From Chitinophaga pinensis (GTDB lineage Bacteria; Bacteroidota; Bacteroidia; UKL13-3): DNA of 64,000 bases. The position numbers and the translations under genes were made by a program. The notes under the pieces are model-generated. The model searched no databases, was not told where the DNA came from, and saw only the letters and a list, made by a program, of their open reading frames with translations. Positions 9,439 to 18,535 of the stretch are shown piece by piece (within the stretch, counting starts at the first letter, position 1; each line of letters starts with the position of its first letter). The DNA is taken from the NCBI GenBank assembly GCA_945861965.1, contig CAMAWM010000006.1, forward strand, positions 1 to 64,000, in the 5' to 3' direction.

Positions 9439-10218
9439 TCAAATCTGCTTTTTGGCAACTAAATAAATATCCCAGGTTTTGTCCAACTCATCATGGGTTA
9501 AAAAGAAATCCTTAGTTGTAATTTGAAGTGTGTCGTTATTTTTGTCTTTTAAGTTTTTACGCATCAAACTTGTCAAAAAATTGTACGGTATTTCAAGCCA
9601 TGTGGCTGGCAATAATTTGTGAATTCCAAGTGGGTCAAGTCGAAGAATTTTTTTCGCCCACTTTGAGTTTTCTTCGTAATACTTGTTCGCCTTTTGGTTT
9701 CCTTGCAATCCCATTAACTCTAAACTTCCAAATATTTTTGCTGCTTCATTTTTCATTTCCTCAAACGTATATTCGTGTACATGAAATGGGTTTCGCGCAA
9801 TGCTCATTTTGATATTTGGGGTGGTGCAAATAAAAACACCTCCTGGTTTCAAAACTCTCATTACATCTTTCATAAATTCTGCCCTTTGATGTATATGCTC
9901 AATAAATTGAAAAGCAGTTAGTACATCTACACTTTCGTTTTCCAAGGGTATTGGCGGAACAATGCCTGATTTAAACGTTAAATTCTTTTTATTGAAATGT
10001 TTTTTACGCGCTATTTCTATGGTCGATTCGCTATAATCTATACCAATTGTTTCGTTTGTATAATCAGCTAGGTATTGCGTTCCATATCCATCTGCACAAC
10101 CAATATCGGCTGTTTTTTTATCTTGAATAAAATCGCGTGCAAATTCATAAGCAAAAAAACAACGTTGTACAGTTACGTTGTTGCTTTCTTCAAAACTGGG
10201 TCTTTCTCTGTCGAACAT
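9439..10218 (-). CDS. Class I SAM-dependent methyltransferase
   Basis: Predicted cytosolic small-molecule or surface-polysaccharide methyltransferase; the substrate is unknown. Motif I is DIGCADGYGTQYLA (about residues 39-52), followed by TIGIDYSESTIEIA (motif II acidic residue), VDVLTAFQFIEHI (motif IV) and LKPGGVFICTTPN, all of the Methyltransf_11/UbiE-like fold. I use ATG at 10218 (259 aa); a TTG at 10263 would add 15 polar residues that are not part of the fold. A strong hairpin terminator separates it from the upstream lipoprotein gene, so it is probably transcribed on its own. Confidence 0.87.
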   Translation of the reverse strand: MFDRERPSFEESNNVTVQRCFFAYEFARDFIQDKKTADIGCADGYGTQYLADYTNETIGIDYSESTIEIARKKHFNKKNLTFKSGIVPPIPLENESVDVLTAFQFIEHIHQRAEFMKDVMRVLKPGGVFICTTPNIKMSIARNPFHVHEYTFEEMKNEAAKIFGSLELMGLQGNQKANKYYEENSKWAKKILRLDPLGIHKLLPATWLEIPYNFLTSLMRKNLKDKNNDTLQITTKDFFLTHDELDKTWDIYLVAKKQI

Positions 10219-10293
10219 TAAAGAATTTTTACAATTATACTCTTTTGAATTATTTTGTTTCAATAATACAAATCAGCAAACATTTAATAAAAT

Positions 10294-10325
10294 AAAAAGC
10301 CAACTTCAATTGAAGTTGGCTTTTT
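10294..10325 (-). terminator. Rho-independent terminator after the lipoprotein gene
   Basis: A perfect 32-base palindrome (16-base arms; core GCCAACTTC / GAAGTTGGC) with A-rich left and T-rich right flanks, so it reads as a terminator on either strand. It lies 21 bases after the stop of the minus-strand lipoprotein gene and upstream of the methyltransferase. Confidence 0.88.
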
Positions 10326-10346
10326 ACTATTATCAAGCAAATTGCT

Positions 10347-11177
10347 TTAGTATTTTCCTATTTTAAATATTCTTCCGTTAACTGTAACTGTAACATCTGC
10401 ATCGCAAGTTCCATCACCAAAATCAATTGTTCTAGTTGGTTTGCCTTCTGGAGTTAAGTCAATTATTCCTTTGGTAATTCTTCTTAGGTTGCAATTTAAA
10501 TCAACCAACAAAGGATTTCCTTCGCGAATATTGCAAACATAACTTTTTCCGTTGCGATTTGTTCCGCTTGTAGTTCCTTTTACTTCGTATTTGTCATCGT
10601 TCCAACCAGGAGTGCCTTCACCAGCAAGCCATGTGCGTGAACGATTTGAAATCCAAGTAATATTTTGTCCTGTTTGAATTGTAATTTTAGCATTTACGCT
10701 TATTGTCCAATTAAGCTGTCCGCTTGCATTGCGACCATTGTTGGTTATTGTTTTACTTGAAATATTATCAATTGTAAATGATTTTGCCAATATTGGATTT
10801 TCCTGTTTGAAATTTTCGAAAGTTATATTGATAACAGATTGTGGCTCGCGGTAGCGACCAGTCCATGTTACAAATATTTTTCCTGAACGGATTTTAGCGT
10901 CATCACAAATAGTTGCTACACCATAATCCAAGGTCATTTTAATTGGCGAAGTAGAAGAATCTATTGTTACAATTGGACCTGCTTTGCCAAGTGATTTGGA
11001 TACTGCAGCATTGTCTACTTGTTGAAAAACCTGATCGAAATTACTTTCGGAATTTCCAGCATCTTCAGTGCTAGTAGTGTCGTACTCCAGTTCTTCTTTT
11101 TCGCTTTTTTTACATGAGGTAAATATCAATCCCATTGATACAGACCCAATAATTACAAACATTAATACGCGTTTCAT
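10347..11177 (-). CDS. Lipoprotein of unknown function (276 aa)
   Basis: The N-terminus is a lipoprotein signal with lipobox FTSC (Cys22), followed by a Lys/Glu-rich linker. The rest is beta-rich and includes SGKIFVTWTGRYREP, SGQLNWTISVNAKITI and a late IDFGDGTCDADVTVTVNGR segment, so it probably forms a beta-sandwich at the cell surface or in the periplasm. Cysteines at the end (CNIREG, CNLRR, GDGTCDADV) could form disulphides. I do not recognise the family precisely; similar lipoproteins occur in many Bacteroidota. It is a single-gene unit ending in the palindromic terminator. Confidence 0.8.
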   Translation of the reverse strand: MKRVLMFVIIGSVSMGLIFTSCKKSEKEELEYDTTSTEDAGNSESNFDQVFQQVDNAAVSKSLGKAGPIVTIDSSTSPIKMTLDYGVATICDDAKIRSGKIFVTWTGRYREPQSVINITFENFKQENPILAKSFTIDNISSKTITNNGRNASGQLNWTISVNAKITIQTGQNITWISNRSRTWLAGEGTPGWNDDKYEVKGTTSGTNRNGKSYVCNIREGNPLLVDLNCNLRRITKGIIDLTPEGKPTRTIDFGDGTCDADVTVTVNGRIFKIGKY

Positions 11178-11286
11178 GTTATTTATTTTTATTTTGGTTA
11201 GTGGTGTTCTGAATTAAATTTATTTAAAAGGTTTAATTGGCAAGGTAAAATAATTTTCATCAAAATGCAATAATTGAAAAAAGACC

Positions 11287-11316
11287 TTTTAATAGTGTAA
11301 TCAAATTTTATATTCG
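11287..11316 (+). promoter_or_regulatory. Candidate Bacteroidota promoter for the DUF2795 gene
   Basis: TTTT at 11287-11290, an 18-base spacer, and TATATTCG at 11309-11316, close to the Bacteroidota TTTG-N19-TAnnTTTG consensus. The start codon is 28 bases further on. The same TATATTCG element occurs upstream of the acyl-CoA dehydrogenase gene. Confidence 0.45.
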
Positions 11317-11343
11317 CGGGAAATTTAAGAAAGGAATAAATTT

Positions 11344-11565
11344 ATGTATTGGACACTTGAACTTGCATCTTATCTTGATGATGCGCCTTGGCCTGCAACA
11401 AAAGATGAGTTGATTGATTATGGAATTAGAAGTGGTGCGCCTCTTGAGGTGATTGAAAACCTGCAAGAAATTGAGGATGATGGAGACCCATTTGAAGGAA
11501 TTGAAGAAATTTGGTCTGATTATCCAACTAGCGAAGACTACTTTTATAACGAAGACGAACTTTAA
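11344..11565 (+). CDS. DUF2795 domain protein (73 aa)
   Basis: Small, very acidic cytosolic protein that is conserved across Bacteroidota at close to this length. The N-terminal half (MYWTLELASYLDDAPWPATK, then LIDYGIRSGAPLEVIENLQ) matches the DUF2795 helical repeat; the tail is Asp/Glu-rich with aromatic residues. The function is unknown. It is followed by a 158-base AT-rich gap before fabG without a clear terminator. Confidence 0.85.
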   Translation: MYWTLELASYLDDAPWPATKDELIDYGIRSGAPLEVIENLQEIEDDGDPFEGIEEIWSDYPTSEDYFYNEDEL

Positions 11566-11723
11566 TTTGTAAAAAAATTATAGTTTTAAATTTATAATTC
11601 ATTCGACAAACAGTTGATTTATATTTTTAATTGGGTTGCTTAATTAAAATTCTTAGTTGTAGATTAAGATAACTAACTAAAAAATTAAATTAATATTTAT
11701 AACAATTTTCAATCGTTCATTTT

Positions 11724-12470
11724 ATGAAATCACTTCAAGGAAAAACAGCATTGGTAACTGGTGCAAGCCGTGGAATTGGAAAAGGAATAGCGTTGGGATT
11801 GGCCGAAGCTGGAGCTAATATTGCATTTAGCTTTGCAAGTTCTATTGAAAAAGCTGTGGAGTTTGAAGCCGAGCTAAATTCATTGGGAATTAAAGCAAAA
11901 GGATATCAAAGCAATGCAGCTGATTTTGCAGCAGCCGAAAAATTAGTTGAGGATGTAACGAAAGATTTTGGCAACATTGATATTTTGGTAAACAATGCTG
12001 GAATTACTCGCGACAATCTGATTATGCGAATGAGCGAAGCGCATTGGGATGAAGTATTAAATACCAATTTGAAATCTGCATTTAATATGATTAAAGCAAC
12101 TTCAAAATATATGCTGAAAGCTCGCAGTGGTTCAATTATCAATATTACCTCAGTGGTTGGAATTACAGGAAATGCAGGACAAGCAAATTATGCTTCATCA
12201 AAAGCCGGAATGATTGGATTGACCAAATCGGTAGCAAAAGAATTCGGATCACGATCGATACGTTGTAATGCTATAGCACCAGGATATATTGAAACTGCCA
12301 TGACAGATGCCTTAAGTGCTGAAGTTAGAGCTAAATGGGCTGAAACTATTCCATTAAAAAGAGTTGGAACTTTAGCTGAGGTTGCAAACTGTGTTGTGTT
12401 TTTGGCAAGCGACAACAGTTCATATATTACTGGTCAAACTATAAATGTTTGTGGTGGTATGGTAATGTAA
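11724..12470 (+). CDS. fabG: 3-oxoacyl-[acyl-carrier-protein] reductase
   Basis: NADPH-dependent short-chain dehydrogenase of fatty-acid elongation. The nucleotide motif TGASRGIG is at residues 12-19, NNAG at 90-93, and the catalytic Ser143, Tyr156 and Lys160 are all in place (ITSVVGITGNAGQANYASSK). NAIAPGYIETAMT and the C-terminal SSYITGQTINVCGGMVM are typical of FabG rather than of generic SDRs; 248 residues is the standard length. It is monocistronic by orientation, convergent with the HIT gene. Confidence 0.95.
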   Translation: MKSLQGKTALVTGASRGIGKGIALGLAEAGANIAFSFASSIEKAVEFEAELNSLGIKAKGYQSNAADFAAAEKLVEDVTKDFGNIDILVNNAGITRDNLIMRMSEAHWDEVLNTNLKSAFNMIKATSKYMLKARSGSIINITSVVGITGNAGQANYASSKAGMIGLTKSVAKEFGSRSIRCNAIAPGYIETAMTDALSAEVRAKWAETIPLKRVGTLAEVANCVVFLASDNSSYITGQTINVCGGMVM

Positions 12471-12507
12471 AAATTTGTTTTTTGTATTAAAACAATTTGT
12501 AAACTAC

Positions 12508-12900
12508 TTATAAATTTGCAGCAATTTCTGTAGCAATCAGTTTCATTTCTTCGTCTGACAATTGCAATTTATCGTTACTAAAATTCATTTCGTTTAAATC
12601 ATTGAAAGGAATTAAATGAATGTGCGCATGAGGCACTTCAAGTCCCATAACACAAACTCCAACACGATTGCACGAAATTGTTTTTTTAATTGCATTCGCT
12701 ACAATTTTCGAAAACAAATGCAATCCCGCAAAAGTTTCATCGTCAAGATCAAAGATGTTATCAATTTCTGTTTTTGGAATGCAAAGTGTATGTCCTTTTG
12801 TTAAAGGTCTGATATCTAAAAATGCTAAAAATTCGCTTGTTTCTGCAACTTTAAATGCAGGAATTTCATTTTGAATAATTTTAGTAAAAATGCTTGGCAT
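12508..12900 (-). CDS. HIT family protein (Hint-like nucleotide hydrolase)
   Basis: Histidine-triad protein that hydrolyses AMP-lysine or adenylated intermediates. The triad motif HAHIHLIP (His91, His93, His95) is complete, preceded by FLDIRPLTKGHTLCIPK, which is the usual HIT N-terminal strand. At 130 residues it is the typical Hint length. It lies 10 bases downstream of greA and is very likely in the same transcript, an arrangement common in Bacteroidota. Confidence 0.93.
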   Translation of the reverse strand: MPSIFTKIIQNEIPAFKVAETSEFLAFLDIRPLTKGHTLCIPKTEIDNIFDLDDETFAGLHLFSKIVANAIKKTISCNRVGVCVMGLEVPHAHIHLIPFNDLNEMNFSNDKLQLSDEEMKLIATEIAANL

Positions 12901-12910
12901 TTTATATTTA

Positions 12911-13384
12911 TCAAATTGAAATGAATAAAACTTCCAATTTTATAATTCCAGCAGGAGCAGTTATTTCTGCAATTTCACCCACTTTTTTTCCCATTAATCC
13001 AGCACCTATAGGCGATCTATTTGATATTTTTCCTGCTTTTAAGTCAGCTTCGGTATCAGACACAATCATATAGGTAAACTCCTTTTGTATGTTGTGATTT
13101 TTAACTTTCACTTTGCTCATCATCATCACTTTACTGTTGTCGAGTTTGCTGTGATCAATTATGCGAGTAATTGTAACTAGTGTTTCAATTTGAGCAATTT
13201 TCGCTTCAAGCAATCCTTGATCTTCTTTGGCTGCATGGTATTCAGCATTCTCACTCAAATCACCCTTATCTCTAGCATCTGCAATTTGCTTTGAGATAAA
13301 TGGTCGTTGCACATACTTTAAATCATGCAAATCTTTTTGAAGTTTTTCAAATCCTTCTTTCGAAACATAATTAATTGTTGACAT
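12911..13384 (-). CDS. greA: Transcription elongation factor GreA
   Basis: Rescues stalled RNA polymerase by stimulating transcript cleavage. The N-terminal coiled coil carries the basic patch and the acidic tip (ARDKGDLSENAEYHAAKEDQ, about residues 36-55), whose Asp and Glu are the catalytic acids inserted into the secondary channel. The C-terminal FKBP-like domain (residues 80-157) includes RSPIGAGLMGKKVGE. The length (157 aa) is normal. A TATATTTG element (minus strand, 13402-13409) lies 18-25 bases upstream, but I could not find a matching -33 box. Confidence 0.96.
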   Translation of the reverse strand: MSTINYVSKEGFEKLQKDLHDLKYVQRPFISKQIADARDKGDLSENAEYHAAKEDQGLLEAKIAQIETLVTITRIIDHSKLDNSKVMMMSKVKVKNHNIQKEFTYMIVSDTEADLKAGKISNRSPIGAGLMGKKVGEIAEITAPAGIIKLEVLFISI

Positions 13385-13412
13385 AAAATTTATATGTTTA
13401 TCAAATATATTA

Positions 13413-13449
13413 AAACAAAAAGAAACGTCTGGTTTGTCCCAAACGTTTC
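13413..13449 (-). terminator. Rho-independent terminator after the PorV-like gene
   Basis: Stem of 11 positions with one mismatch (GGAAACGT-type arms, 13422-13432 with 13439-13449) followed on the minus strand by a T-rich run (13421 down to 13413). It ends the receptor/secreted-protein/PorV unit that stops at 13481 and insulates greA. Confidence 0.8.
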
Positions 13450-13480
13450 CTTTTTACTAAACAAAAGTACTTTTTTTATT

Positions 13481-14578
13481 TTAGTTTCCTAATGAAAGTT
13501 TTAGCCCCAAAGTATGAATTCCGCTGAAAATAACTGTGGGCGCATACGAATAATCCAATGAAAAAGATGTGCCCGAATTGCTTATTGGCATTTGAAATCC
13601 TAAACCAACGTTTACACCATATTGTGGACTTTTATAATCAGTGCTGTTAAAATTACCACTTTGGTGTCCATAACCCGCTCTAAGCATAAATGTTTCTTTC
13701 AATGAATACTCAGCACCAAGTGCAATAATATCAGAAGCAAATGCATTGTAATTGAAATTTCCAGATACAGTAAGTTTATGATCATAGGTTTCTTCGCCTT
13801 TGTCTAATCTCATGTCGTACGAAACACCAATATTTGCTAAGGCTGGAGTATTAAAAACCTGTGATCCTACTTTTAGTTTTCTATCGGCACCAGTTTGCGT
13901 TATGATTACACGCAGTGCAAGTCCATCGCCTTCATAAGCCATATCGGGACCAAGATTGCGAATTGATATTCCAAAACGAAAATCTTCTTTTTTGATTTTC
14001 TTACGTGGATCCAAAGTGGTTTGATATTGCACTCCTGCATCAAGTGTAATTCCTTGTGCTTTTACACTTGCAATTCCTTCTGAAACAAAACGTAAAAGCA
14101 ATCCACCAGAAATGCTATTTGAGAATTTTTTAGAATACGCCATTCCAAAATTCATAATTTGAGGAGAGTAGGTTCCTAATGTTCCATCTGGTTGTTCAAT
14201 GGTGCTGTTTGTAATATTTCCCATATCCCAAAATGTAATTCCAAGTCCAATAGTTCCGCCTGTTCCATTTTCGCCAAGTGATTGTGAGAATCCTAAATTA
14301 TTAATTTTCATATCTGTTCCAACAAGATACAGCATTTGAGAAAATTGAATTTCTGTTTTTTTGCTATAAGCCAATCCAGCAATATTGAGGTAAAAAGATT
14401 CAATACCACGAACGGAAGCCGTGTTGGAATTAGATAATCCTGCCGATCTTCCATAAGGATTTAACAACAATTGTGTTGCGCCTGCGCCTCCTGCACGATC
14501 AGGATTTCCGGCATAACTTGCCGATGAAACCAAAAGTGTGGCTGCCAAAATTTGTACTAAATGTTTTTTCATTTTCAT
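13481..14578 (-). CDS. PorV/PorQ family outer-membrane protein
   Basis: Outer-membrane beta barrel of the UPF0164/PorV-PorQ group. Family members such as PorV carry T9SS cargo from the translocon to the attachment complex. Signal peptide at residues ~1-22 (MKMKKHLVQIL to YAG). The segment AGATQLLLNPYGRSAGLSNSN, with the following SFYLNIAGLAY, is the hallmark N-terminal plug/first strands; later strands alternate hydrophobic and polar residues. I set the start at ATG 14578 (365 aa) because the frame upstream of it overlaps the preceding gene. It is the last gene of a three-gene unit, so it may serve the neighbouring 1.3-kilo-residue secreted protein. Confidence 0.87.
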   Translation of the reverse strand: MKMKKHLVQILAATLLVSSASYAGNPDRAGGAGATQLLLNPYGRSAGLSNSNTASVRGIESFYLNIAGLAYSKKTEIQFSQMLYLVGTDMKINNLGFSQSLGENGTGGTIGLGITFWDMGNITNSTIEQPDGTLGTYSPQIMNFGMAYSKKFSNSISGGLLLRFVSEGIASVKAQGITLDAGVQYQTTLDPRKKIKKEDFRFGISIRNLGPDMAYEGDGLALRVIITQTGADRKLKVGSQVFNTPALANIGVSYDMRLDKGEETYDHKLTVSGNFNYNAFASDIIALGAEYSLKETFMLRAGYGHQSGNFNSTDYKSPQYGVNVGLGFQMPISNSGTSFSLDYSYAPTVIFSGIHTLGLKLSLGN

Positions 14579-14637
14579 TAACTTAATTAATTTAAATAAT
14601 AACCAAAACTGCTTTTGATTTATGAATAAAAAACTTT

Positions 14638-17600
14638 TTAAAACGAATCGAAATCGGATGGACGCATTATTCCAAACCATTTGATAATTCTCTCGCCCAA
14701 ATCTTTTGCTTCGATATGAATTATATAAAATCCGCTTGATATTGGAACGTTTGCATCATTCTTTAAATCCCAATCAATGTACGTTCTCGAATCATCATTC
14801 TTGCGAATTCTACGAACTAAAAATCCGTTCTGAGTATAAATAGAAACCACGCATTCTTTTGGAACATTAACAATTTTTATCTTGTTGTCAAGTTGGTTTC
14901 CAGGATCTTCATAAGCTGAATAAGCCATGTAAGGATTTGGAACCACATTAACCATATCCAATGCTTTGTTTCCTGCTTCTTTGTTGTTTGATTGTGGTGC
15001 AATTGACTCAGTCGAGAATCTGTATAATGGCATAGTTTTATTCAAGGTATCTGTTGCGCTCTTATCCAAATAAGCTGCATATGGTTTTTTTACTCTAAGC
15101 TTTATTGTTGCTTCAGACGGAATTAATCCGTCTTTCATCGAGTTAAGAAATCCTTTTGGCGATAAAAGTGGAATTGAAACCCACATCATTTGTGAAAACA
15201 CATAACGTCTGCTCAAAATTGGAGGCAGCTGCGATGAGTCAGATACTTGAATTAGCTGTTTATAACTAGCACATTCATCGTAATTTGGTCCTGGATAAAG
15301 TATTGGTCCACTTGCAGTGGCTCTGAAATTTTTTGCGCCCATTACATATATGTGATGTTTACCTCCAAAAGAAGGTACATATCCTATTGCGTTTTGATCA
15401 AAATATGATTTTGTAGGATTCCAAACCATATCAGTTCCGTTTTCTAATGGAAGTGAAGAATCCTCACCAAACATAATATTTAACCTTTCGCCAGTCTCAA
15501 CATTTATTGCATAACCAGGAAACCAACTCATTCCTTTTCCTGCCGATGGCTCAGGATTTCCGTCTTTATCTATCGATGTTTGCCAGCGAATATTTCCTTT
15601 TGGAGTTCTACCAATATTCAATTCCGGATTTTCACCAAGCTCTATCACTATGCATCTTGTCCATTTGGTTTTGTCTGAAGTAAAAACAACATCAACACTT
15701 GCCATATCTGTTAATGGATTGTCGTTGCTATATCCATTTATACCTTGTAATGGAAATCCAGGTCCATAGGTTCCAACCGCTTTTGATACCAATGAATAAG
15801 GTGACCAAGTGCCGTCAATAATTTTTGCGTAATTTCTTCTTGGATCAACAGCTCTTCCTGCTGGTGTTGCATAATCATCATTTAATTCAGGATGGTTGTA
15901 AGGTGGGCTTGAGCTTTTTCCGGTTACACCCGATCGTATCCAATTAAATGGCTGAATGGTTAAACCTAGAATAGTAACCAACTCATCTCGTACGCCACTC
16001 AACCATTCCAACGAAGGGTCAGAAAAAGTTATATTGCTTTCAATAAATCCATTGGTTCCATCGTCCATGTCGTCAGGATAACCACCAGCTATTGGTTGAT
16101 TAATTGTAAAAGACATTCCGTATTTTGTAAATATCTGTTCGTTAGGATTTTTTAAACTGGTTTCAGAAAAATCAGAATCGTTCTTCGTTAGATTTTTTAA
16201 TATCCAATACGAATTAACAGCACTTAAAGAATCACCCATTCTGTTATTTGCAGAAGTATCTCTCAATCTAACTTCAAACTCAGATAATGGTACTTTTAAT
16301 GGATCTATTACTTTAATTTTTAAAGGTCCCGCGCCTTTTTGATAAGTTGGGAACTTAGCATAATAAGGTGGTTCCAATGCTTCATCAATAGATTTTTGGG
16401 ATAGTTTTAAAGAATTTCCGCCATTTCCAACACCCTCTATTCTTTGAATTTCGGGACCATCGTTATATCCTGCATTTACAAAAGTTCCTTGTCCATGTGG
16501 AATTGGGTTATGCGGAATTCCTGTTGTTATCTTTATCTCTTTTCCATCTATTTGCTTTCTTCCTGCAATGTATTGATTTAAATCGCCAATACAATCTGCA
16601 GTTGCATAGGCAACAACTTTGAAATAATATGTTTTAAAGTTTACTAATGTTTGATCTGATTCTTTCGAGAAAAGATCTTTTGTAACTCTGAAAGAATGTG
16701 CAACTCCAGTATCAGATCCATTCACCATTATTTTCTTTACATCCTCGTTCAATTCAGGATCAAAAATCTGATTTACAATAATTGTTTTTCCGTCTTTCAA
16801 ATCGCATTGTGCTACCAATCGTGCTTCCTCTTTGTTATCTAAATTTGAAGAAATAGCATCTTTCATTTGATATATCTGATATCCTTGAAATTTATACATT
16901 GTTTTAGTTGCACATTTTCCGTTGGCAAAACCTACATAGCTCTCAGTAGTTTTTGTTCCAAGTATTGACAATATCAACTCTTTGTTTAATTCAGTAATTT
17001 GCAAAAGCGGAACAGCTGGTCCATCCACCAATTGAAAATTGTTTTTATATAATTTGTATGCTTTGTCGCTGGCTTGTTTTAATAAATTAAAAGAACCCGT
17101 TGCGCCTCCACTGGTTGCTTTTGCCCAAACCACACCAATAGTTACTCGGTTTACAGCACCTGGCAACAAGGTAAACGATCCTGCAGTTTGCAAAAATCTT
17201 CTGTCGGCTGGTGTGTTTCCTGCAGTTCTTTCAGTCCATTCTGCTCTGCCCGCTGGATCAGTACTTCCCGGAAACATATAGCTTGCAGTATCTCCACCAT
17301 CGTGTCCATTTCCACCGTAATCAATTGAAGATCGATCTTTCCATTTTCCATTCAAATAATACCAGAAATGTTCTGGCTTGCTTGGATTGCCATAAGTAGA
17401 AAAGTCGTTGTTGTAATAAACAAATTTTGTTAATCCAATTTCACTTCCATCAGCTCTGCGAGGCCCTTCAAAAAAATTAATTCCTATACTTGGTGGATTA
17501 AGTCCATATCCTAAAATCCCCTCATCGTTGTCATCGCCATTGTAACAAATTCCCAAATTTCTGGCAACGTCACACTCTACATAATCATCGCTGTAATTTC

Positions 17601-18510
17601 CTAAATCTGGATCAGCCCATTGACCAAAAATACAGCTATCAATTGATTCGTTGCTTCTGTTAATAATGGTAGTTCGGTAAAAAGTCATGTAGTTTACCTG
17701 ATCGTTGGTTACATATCCAAATGCTTGCGTATGCAATTCTAAACCGATGGCAAAACCTTGGGTTTCGCTATGAATATTTCCTTTGTCGTTGTAAAGAATA
17801 TACAACATCATATCCGGAATATTGTCTGGATTATTTTGGTCAAATGAAGGATAATCTCCAACAAATGGATCGTAGGTTCCATCGTTGTCAATATCAACAA
17901 AAGGCGCTAAATTTTTTGCTTCGCCAGGACCACCGTTTCCGGGCCATTCGGCAATCACACCAGTTGAGTTTACCCAACCAGCGGTATCGTGTCTGAAATC
18001 ATCAATTTCCTTGAATGTTATTTTCCAAATTTTATCAAAATCCTTGCAACGTTGTGCTGCAATACTTGCCGATCCATCAGTTTGCAATGGTCCAGGAAAG
18101 AAATCGTTACCAGATTGACGATAGGTTTGTGCTGCCAAACGAAGATTTCCTTGGGTTATTCCTCCTATCCACAAAGCACCTGCAAATAAAGAATGTTTTG
18201 CAACTTGTCCAGTTGGCACTTTTGGAATTTCATATTTTGCATTGCTCAAATTCCACCACATATCGCCTCCATTCAAAATGGTTGTACGAACAGAGTTTAC
18301 ATCCAAATCTACCTGAGCAGATGCAGGCAAACAACCTGATCCCATTTTCATCAATCCCTTTTGCGAAGCAGTCGGATATTCTGAAGTTGTCTTTCCTCCG
18401 ATTGGCGCTTTGCCTGTATTTTCTTTGGCTAATGCAGTTATTGAAATACTAAGAAATGCAAGTATTGTTAAAACCTTTGCACTACTAATTTTTAAATTTA
18501 TTTTGTTCAT
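14638..18510 (-). CDS. Very large secreted surface protein (1290 aa) with T9SS-like C-terminal domain
   Basis: Signal peptide from ATG 18510 (MNKINLKISSAKV to ALAKE). The body has many beta-rich segments and acidic, possibly calcium-binding loops (for example DIDNDGTYDPFVGDYP and NGDDNDEG). The last ~100 residues (VVPNPYMAYSAYED, VSIYTQNGFLVRRI, PISSGFYIIHIEAKD, IIKWFGIM) have the strand order of T9SS/FlgD-like sorting domains but not the standard type A ending. It is sandwiched between a TonB receptor (25-base gap) and a PorV-like protein (59-base gap), an arrangement I know from other Bacteroidota. Function unknown; a surface adhesin or binding protein is plausible. Confidence 0.8.
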   Translation of the reverse strand: MNKINLKISSAKVLTILAFLSISITALAKENTGKAPIGGKTTSEYPTASQKGLMKMGSGCLPASAQVDLDVNSVRTTILNGGDMWWNLSNAKYEIPKVPTGQVAKHSLFAGALWIGGITQGNLRLAAQTYRQSGNDFFPGPLQTDGSASIAAQRCKDFDKIWKITFKEIDDFRHDTAGWVNSTGVIAEWPGNGGPGEAKNLAPFVDIDNDGTYDPFVGDYPSFDQNNPDNIPDMMLYILYNDKGNIHSETQGFAIGLELHTQAFGYVTNDQVNYMTFYRTTIINRSNESIDSCIFGQWADPDLGNYSDDYVECDVARNLGICYNGDDNDEGILGYGLNPPSIGINFFEGPRRADGSEIGLTKFVYYNNDFSTYGNPSKPEHFWYYLNGKWKDRSSIDYGGNGHDGGDTASYMFPGSTDPAGRAEWTERTAGNTPADRRFLQTAGSFTLLPGAVNRVTIGVVWAKATSGGATGSFNLLKQASDKAYKLYKNNFQLVDGPAVPLLQITELNKELILSILGTKTTESYVGFANGKCATKTMYKFQGYQIYQMKDAISSNLDNKEEARLVAQCDLKDGKTIIVNQIFDPELNEDVKKIMVNGSDTGVAHSFRVTKDLFSKESDQTLVNFKTYYFKVVAYATADCIGDLNQYIAGRKQIDGKEIKITTGIPHNPIPHGQGTFVNAGYNDGPEIQRIEGVGNGGNSLKLSQKSIDEALEPPYYAKFPTYQKGAGPLKIKVIDPLKVPLSEFEVRLRDTSANNRMGDSLSAVNSYWILKNLTKNDSDFSETSLKNPNEQIFTKYGMSFTINQPIAGGYPDDMDDGTNGFIESNITFSDPSLEWLSGVRDELVTILGLTIQPFNWIRSGVTGKSSSPPYNHPELNDDYATPAGRAVDPRRNYAKIIDGTWSPYSLVSKAVGTYGPGFPLQGINGYSNDNPLTDMASVDVVFTSDKTKWTRCIVIELGENPELNIGRTPKGNIRWQTSIDKDGNPEPSAGKGMSWFPGYAINVETGERLNIMFGEDSSLPLENGTDMVWNPTKSYFDQNAIGYVPSFGGKHHIYVMGAKNFRATASGPILYPGPNYDECASYKQLIQVSDSSQLPPILSRRYVFSQMMWVSIPLLSPKGFLNSMKDGLIPSEATIKLRVKKPYAAYLDKSATDTLNKTMPLYRFSTESIAPQSNNKEAGNKALDMVNVVPNPYMAYSAYEDPGNQLDNKIKIVNVPKECVVSIYTQNGFLVRRIRKNDDSRTYIDWDLKNDANVPISSGFYIIHIEAKDLGERIIKWFGIMRPSDFDSF

Positions 18511-18535
18511 TTTAATTCTCTTTTTTACTGTAAAT

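Noticed and set aside
11572-11606. AT-only inverted repeat after the DUF2795 gene
   Set aside because: Seven A-T pairs with a long loop and no T-run; expected by chance at this composition.
18015-18452. 145-codon antisense frame inside the large secreted protein gene
   Set aside because: Shadow frame; the sense strand has a signal peptide and beta-rich protein.
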